Positions 54,683 to 64,000 of a stretch of DNA of 64,000 bases are shown in pieces. The DNA is from Dactylonectria macrodidyma (taxonomy: Eukaryota; Ascomycota; Sordariomycetes; Hypocreales; Nectriaceae): the NCBI GenBank assembly GCA_020744425.1, contig JAGMUV010000021.1:1054001-1118000 (forward strand). Reading direction: 5' to 3'. Position 1 is the first letter of the stretch. Each line of letters starts with the position of its first letter. Both the position numbers and the translations under genes were made by a program. The notes below the pieces were generated by a model, which was given only the letters and a program-made list of their open reading frames with translations, did no database searches and was not told where the DNA came from.

Positions 54683-55167
54683 ATGCAGCTCGTAAATCTT
54701 TCAGCCCTGAGTATTCTTGTTGCATCGGCCTTTGCGGCCGATTGTTTTGGAAACACCCAGAAAGGCATATCCCAGTGGGCAGATGCATATTGGGATGCCC
54801 GTGCAAAGATGTGCGGAAACACGGATTGTGGTTACCAGCAAGAGTGCACAACGCATTCTTCAAAGACAATCAAGGGACTTGCCACGATAACCGTCAACGT
54901 TGTCCTCAGCCGGAAGCATACAGGAAGCACAAAGGGATTCAAAGACTGCTGGGTATGATACACGCCCTCGTCCCTTATAATTGATAATCTAAACTAATCT
55001 ACGTTCATTATAGGATGGTACTGAGTACGTTGTGAAGTGCTTCTACGTTTACTCAATCTAACAATAACAGGAATATTATTAATCAATGTGTCTACACCGA
55101 GCAAAAGCTGTCTGGTACATGGTCATACAATGGCCAGTTGTATCAGTTTGATGCGTGGTACTCATAA
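54683..55167 (+). CDS. Small cysteine-rich secreted protein (effector-like)
   Basis: Three exons are predicted: 54683-54952, an 11-bp exon 55014-55024 and 55071-55167; 125 aa. The introns are 61 bp (GTATGA...TTATAG) and 46 bp (GTACGT...AACAG, with CTAAC branch). The N-terminus MQLVNLSALSILVASAFA is a signal peptide, cleaved before ADCFGN. The mature chain of about 107 aa has six Cys (DCFG, KMCG, TDCG, QECT, KDCW, NQCV), so three disulfides are likely, and ends LYQFDAWYS. No known family is recognised. Size, signal peptide and Cys content fit secreted effectors or antimicrobial-type proteins of fungi; the role is unknown. Splicing through the 11-bp exon is the only way I found to keep the frame and reach the last Cys. 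Confidence 0.8.
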
Positions 55168-56299
55168 GAGCGAGGACGAGATGCTCGCTTGGCATTACAA
55201 CAGGGATAAGGTTGGACTTAGGCACCACAACATGGTCGTCAGCCCAAGACCGTCACTCATTTATGTCATCTCCGCCTTATCACACATCGCAACCCTACTC
55301 AAGCATTATATATAGAAATAGGCCCTGTTCCTACTTTTAGTATAATTATATTTTTAGACCTCTACCAGGTTTATCTATTGAATAGCTAGCTGCACTAAAA
55401 ACGTAAGGTCCCTCACTTAAGTAACAGCATTACTGCTAATCTAAGGGATAGCCCCTCAATTTAACACACCCCTTTAGCTAGAGACATTTTCTTTTAACTT
55501 CTTCTAGCTGGACCAATCAGAATCTGTACCGAAGGGTATTTTGCTTCCTATGGATCCGCAGTAGACTGGCTGGCTGGTGTGTGAGGGCATGAATCGAACC
55601 TACAACCTTCCTAAAATGGATGATAGCATCCATGAGTCATTTCTTGTGTTAAAGTCTCATTAATAAAGCACAGAAAAGATATACAGAGTCGCTTGCTGAT
55701 AAATGACCGCAATGCTCCCTTCAGGCCTCTGCATGCCATCCGTTTGGCTTTTGTAGCCCTGGGTAATAGGACATTGGGAGCGACGAGCTTTTATCTCCTC
55801 CTCCAGCTGGATGAGAGCACAGCAGTCACACTAGTAACTGGTGCAACAGTCTCCCATGATACTGCCCTGGATGCCAAATTGCTGACGCATCTCTCCACGC
55901 TTTATCGTAATGTAGCTGTTTTGTTGGAATTTAGATAAGCCTACTTGGGAAAGCGAGGGACTTCGACACTTACACCTAACCGCAACTAGTGACACACTGG
56001 ATAGCGCAGAATATCATACAGGCATTGTTAAAGCTTCTCACAGCCTGCATGGAAGGATTTTGCATACGCTATGAAGTCCGTCCGAGCACTGTAACCAGGC
56101 CTATAAGAATGTTGCCTGTACAACACCATTCCCCGTTCATTTGCTCGATAGTTATTTTCCGTCGCAGCGAAGTTATGTTCAATTCAGATTGAGAAGAAAA
56201 GAACTTACAGATGCAGGGCAGGAAGGTGCCAAGCAAGCATGTGTCGCAAGAACCACATCGCGTGGCGACTAATTTGCCGATTCGTTTCCGACCTCTTTC
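55168..56299. other. No confident gene; one protein-like frame
   Basis: The plus-strand frame at 55693-55938 (RPLHAIRLAFVALGNRTLGA, LLTHLSTLYRNVAVLLEFR) looks like a decayed exon but matches no family I know. A T-loop-like GGTTCGATTC on the minus strand near 55590 does not fold into a full tRNA. Confidence 0.35.
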
Positions 56300-56770
56300 T
56301 TCGCCAAGACGTTCCCGACTTTGTTCCCGTTTGGGGTTTGAGGACCACGGTTGGTTGAAGAGGCCATACTCGGAGCGGGAAAGACCACCGATTTGCGAGG
56401 TAGGACTGTTGAAGCAGAGATGCTCGTGCGAGACCTCCTGGGCTCCCGCAGCTTGAGTCTTCGTACGTGGTCCAAGATTGTGCTGCGGCGCCATGGTGGC
56501 CGGTTTGCGACGCACCACATCTTCGCATTTCTCGTCTTCAACATTGATTTGCGGTCGCGGAACCGCCGTGTCAGCATGTTGAGTGTGAAGAGGAAGAACT
56601 TTCGAAGGGTGGAGCGCATCGTGCGTTCGATGACCGCAGAAAGGTTAGCGGCGGCGAGGGTCGAGTTGGAGAGCTCGGCAAAACGACTGATGATGGAGTA
56701 AACGAGCTTCTCAGGAGATCTAGAGTATCACAAGCCGGATAGTCTCTTGGTTATCACATTCAATGATAAG
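56300..56770 (+). pseudogene. Helitron N-terminal domain relic
   Basis: The frame, with one shift near 56680, reads TLFPFGV, WSKIVLRRHGGRFATHHIFA, FLVFNIDLRSRNRR, VKRKNFRRVERIVRSMTAER, then GKTTDDGVNELLRR. This is the pattern of the Helitron-like N-terminal domain (PF14214), which lies upstream of the Rep nuclease. No Rep or helicase follows. Confidence 0.75.
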
Positions 56771-56838
56771 CGGCTGGTCTAGCTGACGGCCAAGCTGATC
56801 AAAGAGCCGTTGGGTTGCTAGGGCTTCCTTAGCTGTGT
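56733..56838 (-). pseudogene. Short RNase H fragment of a Copia element related to copies A/B
   Basis: The DNA resembles 15180-15290 of copy A (for example GAGCCGTTGGGTTGCTAGGG then CTTCCTTAGCTGTGTG against AGCCGTTGGGTAGCTAGGGC). It is clearly diverged, in the same strand orientation, and starts directly after the Helitron relic. Confidence 0.75.
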
Positions 56839-56995
56839 GAATAATAGAAATACAAGTAAAGGAAATGCCCGACATTTGGATAGTAACGGTTTTTCAATGC
56901 AGCGTGCCGATAAATCTCAACCGTGCCGTTAGGATTAAGTACGATACGGTCACCGTTACTATTATAGCTCTTCACACCTACGATGCGCATTCCCT

Positions 56996-57933
56996 TCACT
57001 TCCTGCGCAGCACCGCAAGTAGATGGTCCGCGCATCCAAGGTGCTCCTCCTTCCAGGAGTACTCTTCAAACATCAAGTCTGCCCATATCTTTACGATTTC
57101 GCTGTTGGCATCAGTCAGCTTTGTGTCGAGTCCACCACCAAGGATCCCTTCAGTAGAGCGCAGCCCAATGTGCTCAGCCGTGTCGGCAAAGTGGCACTGA
57201 AAGAACTGACGTATATCGCGGCTGTTTGTGTGGAAGGATTGCACTTCCGTCGCGAGGGTCTCGTTGAACTTTTGATACCGGCCGTCGGCGAGCTAGACGG
57301 GGGAACAAAGAGAGTTAGCACTCGACCCAATACGCGTTGTCAGAGCCATCATATTCGGCACAAACAGACATAGGTAGCATAAAAGTCCCTCTTTTCAGCA
57401 AGCCTCGCGGGGTCGCGTAGGGCAATATCCCTAAGGTGCGCTTCCATTCTAACAAAAGCGCAGAAGACAATTCCTTCATTCGGCCTTGCGAGTCTGAGGG
57501 CGTTCTCGACAGCGTCTTTCCGCTCAGTCACCTCCAGGAGATGATAGAGGGGGCCAAGGAGAAGGACGGCGTCGTACGAGTCGCTCGCTAATGCAGTCCT
57601 GTCTAGAGCGTTGCCCACACCAATGCTTGCAAGAAGTGCCTGGTTGTCGTCAGCCGCGGACCGCCGTTGTTGCTCGGCTTCTGCAACACGAATCAGGTCG
57701 GGACTGAGATCGATAAGATCGACGTAACGACCCTCATCGGCAAGCGCAAAAGCCAGCATCCCAGGGCCGCCACCCACGTCTGCGATACGCTTGCGCGCAG
57801 TAGGTTTGGTCCCGGGGGTAGCCAATGCTTGACAAATAGCGCGCAAGGTGAGTTCTCGCTCCATCGGATGGGCCGCAAGTCGAGCTTTCTCATACTCGAC
57901 AGTCTTGCCATATAAAGTTGGCGACAACCTCAT
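56996..57933 (-). CDS. Class I SAM-dependent methyltransferase
   Basis: Two exons: 57933-57370 and 57292-56996, with a 77-bp intron (GTCTGT...GCTAAC...GTCTAG); 286 aa. The start MRLSPTLYGKTVEYEKARLA was chosen because earlier in-frame codons do not resemble the family. Motif I, RIADVGGGPGMLAFALADEG, binds the SAM methionine and adenosine; VDLIDLSPDLI carries the acidic ribose contact; SYDAVLLLGPLYHLLE is motif II/post-II; FCAFVRMEAHLRD follows. Exon 2 reads FFQCHFADTAEHIGLRSTEG, MFEEYSWKEEHLGCADHLLA and ends VLRRK. The substrate is unknown; similar proteins occur in bacteria and fungi as UbiE/Methyltransf-type small-molecule methylases. The intact frame contrasts with decayed neighbours on both sides. 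Confidence 0.88.
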
Positions 57934-58514
57934 GGGACGTTGCCATTTTAAAAACAGACGATAGTCAGATACGGAACCTGTCTGTTGGATGAAGTAAAGT
58001 GCTAAGAAAGGAAATTGACTCTTTATGTGTATTGCAGTATCTATCATTATAAATACCTCAAAATGTAAATGGTGGGCTTCCAGTTGCAGACGATACTTTA
58101 AATAGAAGGTGGCAGCAACCCTTGCCGAGGCGAAAATACGGGTCACTATGCACAATAATCCGCGCTCCAGTTTCTTAGATGGGAAAATGAGCGACGTTAA
58201 GCGCGAAGACCGACATCGTATGACCACTCTTAAACGGCTCTTTTTTCGCTTACGGCCTGAAGAAAGCATCATCTAAGGGGAAAATCCATTGTCAGCTGAG
58301 AGGCGTTTTCCATGCGATAAGATGTCGGCATATGCCGTCTAGCGAAGATATAAAGTTTCGAGCTCTAAGCATATATTCATACCGGTCCTCGACTATAGAG
58401 TAAGGCAATTTAGCTAGACACTTGACATTCAGCGGCGGCACTTGGTGACCGGTGGCTGGGTCAACAACCTCGCACGGAGGCACTGGTCAGTAGATGGGTA
58501 CTACTGAGTGTGCC
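57934..58514. other. Intergenic, no gene recognised
   Basis: Upstream region of the methyltransferase. An open frame continues upstream of its start but has no recognisable sequence. Confidence 0.4.
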
Positions 58515-59353
58515 CTAGTCAATCCCCTGGCTGTGATGTCTCCGGCGTGTGCACATGGGCGCATTGAGAAGGTAGAGTCGCCTACGTAGCCGCCTTCGCA
58601 CTTCGTCCCGAGTCGCGACACGCGGCACTTGCGCACTGTGCATAGCGGAGGTTTCTTGTTTGGAGTCGTCATCGAAGATGAAGAAGAAGGCGATCCCGAT
58701 GCGGGGGCCGGAACTCCGATGCCGAAAAGCATGCTGTATGGCGGTGGAACACAATACTGACTTGCCGCAGCCAGCACAGGAAGGAATTAGGCTTTTCGAG
58801 CCAGGAAGAAAAGGAGGAACCTTGAACAAACCAGAACCCCGCGCCGGAGTGCCTCTTTTTGCAAGCCTTGTTGTATTCAATGGAGGCATCGGGAGCCGTC
58901 AGCCAGTGGTGGATGGCCAACGAGATCTGGTCAGCTCTTACCAAGTCAAGCAATGCCTTGGTATCCTCAATGTCGTCCTAGACATTACTGATATCCTTCT
59001 GCTGCAGCACCTGCAGGGCCAGAGACAAATGCGAGATTGTCCCCCCAATGTTCTCGTCGAGCGTTGCCAGCATGCTCTGTCGGAATGGGTACGCTACTTT
59101 GAAAGCAGCAGTCCGGGCCCTCGACGGTCTTGAACAGGTCTCGCTGGTCGGCTCGGAACTTGCGGTCGGTCAACTGCCCGCGCAAAATATCCAGCACGAC
59201 GAGGAGACGTTCCAGTTTTCTGGCGGTGTAGGCGGTATCAGATTTCTGGCCTTTGCATGCTGTGTAGAAATCTGCTAGAGATTGGGTGACCTGGATGCCC
59301 AGCGAAAGGATACCCGGCCACGCTTGCGGCTACGGAGAGCGGGTCAGCCATTG
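58515..59353 (-). pseudogene. NACHT-type NLR N-terminal relic
   Basis: It starts MADPLSVAASVAG at 59353. A frameshift follows, and the homology continues in other frames: LSLGIQVTQSLADFYTACKG, LERLLVVLDILRGQLTDRKF, SLAIHHWLTAPDASIEYNKA, GFWFVQGSSFSSWLEKPNSF, then GCGKSVLCSTAIQHAFRHR (Walker A) and IGIAFFFIFDDDSKQETSAM. Several shifts and a stop (near 58980) break it. The domain order is that of fungal NACHT-ankyrin proteins, but only the first 280 or so residues remain. It is a different subfamily from the NLR at 11989-21298. Confidence 0.8.
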
Positions 59354-59469
59354 TGGGGCATCGGGTTGGTTGGGTATTGAAAGCTAGCCGCGGCAGGGAT
59401 GCATAGGAATATTGTATTATGATTGATCTGGACAAACACGTGGTGCTTGCATCGGGCGACTGGACTGTC

Positions 59470-60000
59470 ACCGTACCTCACCTACGACATATTGGAAATG
59501 GACGAGGAAGAAATGAGCCAAAACTTCTGCGCCGAATTTCAGAACTGGACAGGTTATCCTGTTTTGGCCTCTTCGTCGCAACTCATCAACCCGCTGCTCA
59601 GACTAGGTCAGCTTCTCGAGCCGCAACAGTCGAGATAGATGGCAACGGGCATATCAGAACCGCCAGACCCGAAATAGAATCACAGATCGAGGAACTAGAA
59701 GGATTACTACTTAACGCTCGAAATTGTGACCTCGCCGCTTCACAAGGCAGGGGTGCAGGTCCCATTGAGCCCAGTTCCCTCGACGACGTAATACACTCAG
59801 CGGCAGCTATCTCGTTATATGCTTGCCTCAAGGGGATGCATCATGCTCATCTTCAAAGTACGGGAAAGAGACCTGGTGGGCAACCGGGTTCCCCACGAGA
59901 TGACCGTGGCGCAGGCCAGAGTGGAGGAATTGAGAAACAAGTCTGTTCAGGAGACTCTCCGGTGGCTGGCTGAGGATTCTTTTGAACGATGTGGGGAGAG
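59470..60000 (+). pseudogene. Relic of a fungal-specific transcription factor (tentative)
   Basis: Pieces in several frames: YDILEMDEEEMSQNFCAEFQ then NWTGYPVLASSSQLINPLLR, followed in another frame by RPEIESQIEELEGLLLNARN, then ISLYACLKGMHHAHL. This is the layout of the Fungal_trans_2 region of Zn(2)Cys(6) regulators; the DNA-binding cluster is absent. Confidence 0.45.
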
Positions 60001-60172
60001 AGGGCAGAGAATCCTCGGGGCCCGTTTCAGTTGGTATACAATAACCAGCATTATTGGGACTTCTGGCATGACCAAATGTATGTGGGAAATAATTTACCTT
60101 GTATTTACGGCATTTTAATTGGGCCGCTGCCGTGGCCGTCGCGAAGTATTATTACAACTAATGCGATAATAG

Positions 60173-61616
60173 CTATGTTCTTGGTTGTAAACTAACGGCC
60201 ATGAAAGTCTCACTGCTTTCAGCAGGCTCGTGTGATAATATTTCCTCTGTGCTTCCATGGTCGCTCAGGGGTCCGCTCGGGGTAGCTCCACCTGTGATCT
60301 CAAGGTCCGGTGACTTGTATATTCCCCCTCGTGACTGTTTACTCTTGTCGCTTCGACTCGTCAATATTATGGATGGCCGGCCTCGGGATACGTCTCGGTG
60401 GTAGTTCGATTCTTTGCCCGATGAAAGACCAAGCGCCTTGTTGACACTTGGGAAACATCGAAGGAAGGGTCTGAGGGAGGGAACGCAGGCGCAGAGGATG
60501 AGAGCACATACCTCAACCTCAGACCACAGCATTGGGTCTACAAGCGCATCTGCTAAGTTTTAGGGCGCATGGTCATCACTATTCGGCCCCTACTCACATG
60601 TGATATCACCCTTTATGATGGAAATGTAGGTTACTCTAATGATCGAGATAACACAGACACTGCACCCGTCAGTCTCTTCTCACAAGGTACGTGGGTAATC
60701 AGGGGGCTTACAACAACCCAAGCGAAAGCATCACGACTACACCGATCCTCTTCCATGTCGACAGCTGCAATCTCCAGACAGCCGGGATCGGTTGGGCGAA
60801 GAGGGTAATGTCCGTTGCCAACTTAACACCGAACTAGTGTTGGGTCAATATCAGTTCGCTTGTTCTACACATCATCTCTGTTTGCCGCCGATGTCCTTAC
60901 CGCAGCGTAGTAGAAGTTTCTCAAGTCCAGGCAAGTGCCCTCTTTTGAAGGGGTCCATGCCTTGTCCACCGGGTTGCACCTGAAAATGACAACAAGGCAT
61001 TCTTCAATACCCTGGGCTAGGAGCAACATAAGTAGCCCTTGGTTTATGCGTCGATTGATGATACTAGGAAGTAATCTGAGGTAGAGGACCGCAAAAGACA
61101 TCTTAATGGAAACAAATCCCCAGATATAGCCAAGCATGGTGACAGTTTGAAGCTGCCAAGTTATGAGTTAGCGTGGTAAATAAATAATATTCTACTGAGT
61201 TACTTGCCTTTAAGAACTCGTGGAGATCATCTGCTGATACGACGTCCATATGGGATCCAAAGCCAACATTGGTCACTATAATATCAGCTAAGACACAGGC
61301 CAAAGAATCGGTCAATCTATTAAACTCACTAGCCAAAACTGCGCTTAAGAAAACCACTGTTAGACACTGTAATTGTAAGCGGCTGTTGCTTGCTTGGTGA
61401 ATCGAGAAGCAGAGTCGTACGTAGCTTATGAATACTAGTGCTGCGCCAAAGTTAGACCCCGAGACGGCAAAGGAGGGGCAGGTGGTACTTGCCATCATCC
61501 CAGTCGATACTCCGCAACAAGACACTGCGTACAAAGAATCGGATGGCGACGAAGACCGTAACCAACACCAAAAGTGTCGTGCTCACGCCTATCAGTGTCG
61601 GAACTGCATAGGACAT
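60173..61616 (-). CDS. Rhodopsin-domain (PF20684-type) integral membrane protein with two GC-AG introns
   Basis: Six exons are predicted: 61616-61493, 61356-61208, 61152-60901, 60833-60712, 60659-60610 and 60549-60173; 357 aa. Introns 1 and 2 start GCAAGT, the rarer GC donor; introns 3-5 are GT-AG. Seven hydrophobic segments are visible, among them PTLIGVSTTLLVLVTVFVAI, TMLGYIWGFVSIKMSFAVLY, NQGLLMLLLAQGIEECLVVI and WSEVEVCALILCACVPSLRP. IDWDD after helix 1 and FRCNPVDKAW (with CLDL) between helices 4 and 5 are family landmarks. The C-terminal tail is Ser/Gly/Arg-rich. Function is unknown; the family is PTH11-like. It is paralogous in fold to 3584-5001 but not a recent duplicate. Confidence 0.82.
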
Positions 61617-64000
61617 GTCGCAGTCAGTTACTATACAAGGTGGGTACTCCTTTCATTGAGATGTGAGTACACAATGCAACAGCTAGCCCAGTATAAATCT
61701 AGTACGCACGAGAGATTTTTGACAGAGCGTGAGTAACGGTAAATGAAGATCAGAAAAGGGAAGGAATTTTACCGTCAATATTTGGGGTCAATTTTGCTTC
61801 GGGATGTCTAACTCTTGAGTCTATCTACACACTGGATCCACCATTACCCGCTAGGCGCTATTCAAGCTGGGATCGTCCCCAGGATGCATGATTGGCTTCG
61901 GAAGGTGCCGACAATCCGGGGATGATCCAGGGTCTGCCCCGAAGATGACATCCAACTGCTTAGCCTCGTCGATCTTAGCGCATTAGCGTCTAGCGTCAAC
62001 CAGAGCCAAGTCAGATGAGACAAGCCGCCTAAGCATGCGACATTAGATGAAAAGAGCGCAACTTGGATCCCATGTTTGACGTGGAAGCTTGTATTTTAAA
62101 TCTCGTCAGTGGCGCCCCTCATGACTCGCAGTATGCATCGAGAATGCCAGCGAGGTCGTGTCTTTGTCCAATCCCATATCCCAAAGTGACAATGCGGAAG
62201 CCTTCTGGGTTCTGGCAAAACAAGTCCGGCTAGCGCGTTATAGCCCTTCATTTAAGACGTGATTATGCGAACGCGAGCGAGGATGCCGTCGACGTGGCTG
62301 CATGGACATGTGATAACGCCACGACAGCTAACGCCCTTCGCAGGGGCCTCCATCGTATTCGTGTAGATGTCTGTTCTTCCAACTAGCTTGTCTCTCCTGC
62401 ACGCGAAAAGCTTTCTTCGCACCTGTGCACAGGGCCTATACAGCCTCGTCTCAGGCTAACTGACGCCGCATAAGCCCTCTTCGCGGCCAGGGCTAGCTAT
62501 ACAAAATGCACTAGACTCGTCCAGCGTTTGGCTTCCTTTCCAATGCGGATGCTAGAAGTGCCGCGAGGAATAGAGTTTGAACCACGTTGAAAAAAAAAAC
62601 GGCTCGTAATGCCTTGCGGGCGTTACTTGTTTCATCTCTCCTCGGAAGACATGGTCATCACCAAGTTAAGAGAAAGGAGAGGACAGGCTTGCGTAGCCCA
62701 ACGTCCACCACGAGTATTTCTCGAATGGATGAGTCAAAACCCTATCCTAAAAAATACCTAATAACATCACAGCAGCACGTTTAGGCTAAGTACGGATTAA
62801 CCTGTGCCAAAGAAAGGTACATTATTTCCCACCTGAATTACGTAGTAATAGAAGTCCTCGTAATTTTTTGGGTCACAAATCGCAATATCAGACTTATCAC
62901 ATCCCTTTGTCGGTTGCTGCGAACGGGCGCCACAGGTCTCCCTAACCTCTCCTACCTCACCTGGCCATGCTAGATGTCGGATCTCGTGGCTCCGTAAGGT
63001 CTGACGTTCCGACTTGGATGCCTTTTGCACAGAGAAATGTATGATCAAATGATTCCAAAATAGGCTGATTGAATTGATGATAATTATGACCTTAATAGCG
63101 TCGTTATGAATGATTGATTGACTGCGTTGTTGATCATCTACCCCAAGTTCGCGAGCACTACACCAGAGCTACTAACGCCGGCTCGATCCGTGGCGGATAT
63201 CACTTTGTTTACTCGAACTCCTTATCTAGTGACGCTTAGGCTAACTAATGCATTGCTCATAGCGGTGGCTGGCTTCTGAATAGAAGAACTTTGCCTAGGA
63301 TGGTTATGTTGAATTGGAGGCATGCTGGAACACCAGGGGTTGCCAGGGCCGACTCGGAAGGGGCTCACCGAACCCCGGCCGGCTGGCCCGTATTAGGATG
63401 CAAAGGAAAGGTAGACCTCCCTGACCTTGAGGGCCGGGAGCTAGAGTTGAACACAATACACACACCTTTACAATGCATTTTCCACCTTTTAACATCACAT
63501 CATGCCTTGAGGAAAGGAGCTATCGCCGCAGCTTCGGGCTCGCCTTTGCGAGCTACGAGCCCTAGGATATTCATTTCGTCAAATTCATCATATCCATCGC
63601 GAAGTCCCTCTCAGCACAATCTATTACACCTATTTGCAAGGTTAAAGCGGCCTCATAACAAGCCCGGATCAGGCTAGCAGGGCCTGGCTAGTACGTGAAG
63701 GTGTTCAAATACTTCTTGCCCCCCACTGTGCCTTGAGGAACGAAGTGACGAAAGGTTTTATGCCGCCATCTTTTTCCGGGCCTTAAAATCACCTGACTCT
63801 CCCAATCAAAAGTTTCGCCCTTAAAACCCGTGATCTAGGTCGTGATGACGCGACAGCTTCGTGAGTCTCTCCTTATTACGTCAGCTTTATGACCGTGTCT
63901 GAAACGCTGATGTCTGTTTATTATAGCCTATCTCTCCCAATCAAAAGTTTCCCTCTTAAAACCCACGCCTTGACACCTGACCAAACCCGTAGTATTGTCT
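61617..64000. other. Gene-poor right end
   Basis: No supported gene on either strand. The only structure seen is the pair of 33-bp direct repeats at 63797 and 63932. The last ORFs lack motifs. Confidence 0.45.
63797..63964. repeat. Direct repeats of 33 bp
   Basis: CTCTCCCAATCAAAAGTTT followed by CGCCCTTAAAACCC (63797-63829), and the same with CCCTCTTAAAACCC (63932-63964), 135 bp apart. This may be the edge of a repeated element that continues past the window. Confidence 0.75.

Noticed and set aside
55560..55640. Possible minus-strand tRNA (GGTTCGATTC T-loop)
   Set aside because: The T-stem has a mismatch and no D-arm or acceptor pairing is found.
1..64000. CRISPR arrays, prokaryotic operons or a biosynthetic gene cluster
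   Set aside because: No spaced identical short repeats of CRISPR form. Introns and families are fungal. The reductases, methyltransferase and transporters are scattered without a backbone enzyme such as a PKS or NRPS.

Overview
The window is nuclear DNA of a filamentous ascomycete (Pezizomycotina, probably Eurotiales; the order is an inference from gene content). The evidence is short introns of 46-136 bp with GT-AG or GC-AG borders and CTRAY-like branch points, together with typical fungal families: FluG, PF20684 rhodopsin-domain membrane proteins, NACHT-type NLRs with ankyrin or WD40 tails, FunK1, Fot1/pogo and Copia elements. Many genes were rebuilt by hand across introns, so exon borders are predictions.

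Layout. 1-9013 is gene-like and mostly intact: a fluG-like gene running off the left edge (minus), a five-exon rhodopsin-domain membrane protein (plus) and a five-exon amino-acid/choline-type permease (plus). 9320-31448 is a transposon-dominated block: a decayed Fot1/pogo element with TIRs and a TA duplication (9320-11525); an NLR pseudogene (DUF/NACHT/about 12 ankyrin repeats, minus, 11989-21298) split by full-length Copia copy A (14534-20299, 5-bp duplication TATTA); a frameshifted orphan gene (22440-23100); a Helitron-type Pif1 helicase relic (23151-25682); and Copia copy B (25683-31448), which lacks a target duplication and joins the helicase relic to an old-yellow-enzyme gene that has lost its 5' end (31449-32805).

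32806-43000 is mixed: a frameshifted gene with a C-terminal membrane anchor, a FunK1 fragment, an intact extended SDR reductase (40446-41507) and a second decayed copy of the orphan gene. 43113-47467 holds the most complete defence-like gene, a purine-nucleoside-phosphorylase-like/NACHT/WD40 NLR with nine nearly identical WD repeats. 47500-60000 is a gene graveyard (permease, fasciclin, Copia, Helitron, NLR and transcription-factor relics) in which a nitroreductase, a small cysteine-rich secreted protein and an SAM-dependent methyltransferase are intact. A six-exon rhodopsin-domain protein (60173-61616, minus) precedes a gene-poor right end.

How it fits together: this looks like a fast-evolving accessory region. 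NLR genes, their repeat arrays and secreted or detoxifying enzymes sit among recent Copia insertions. Older pogo and NLR copies carry nonsense codons of the CpA-to-TpA kind, as repeat-induced point mutation would leave, whereas the two Copia copies are almost identical and look recent. No operon-like logic is expected or seen.
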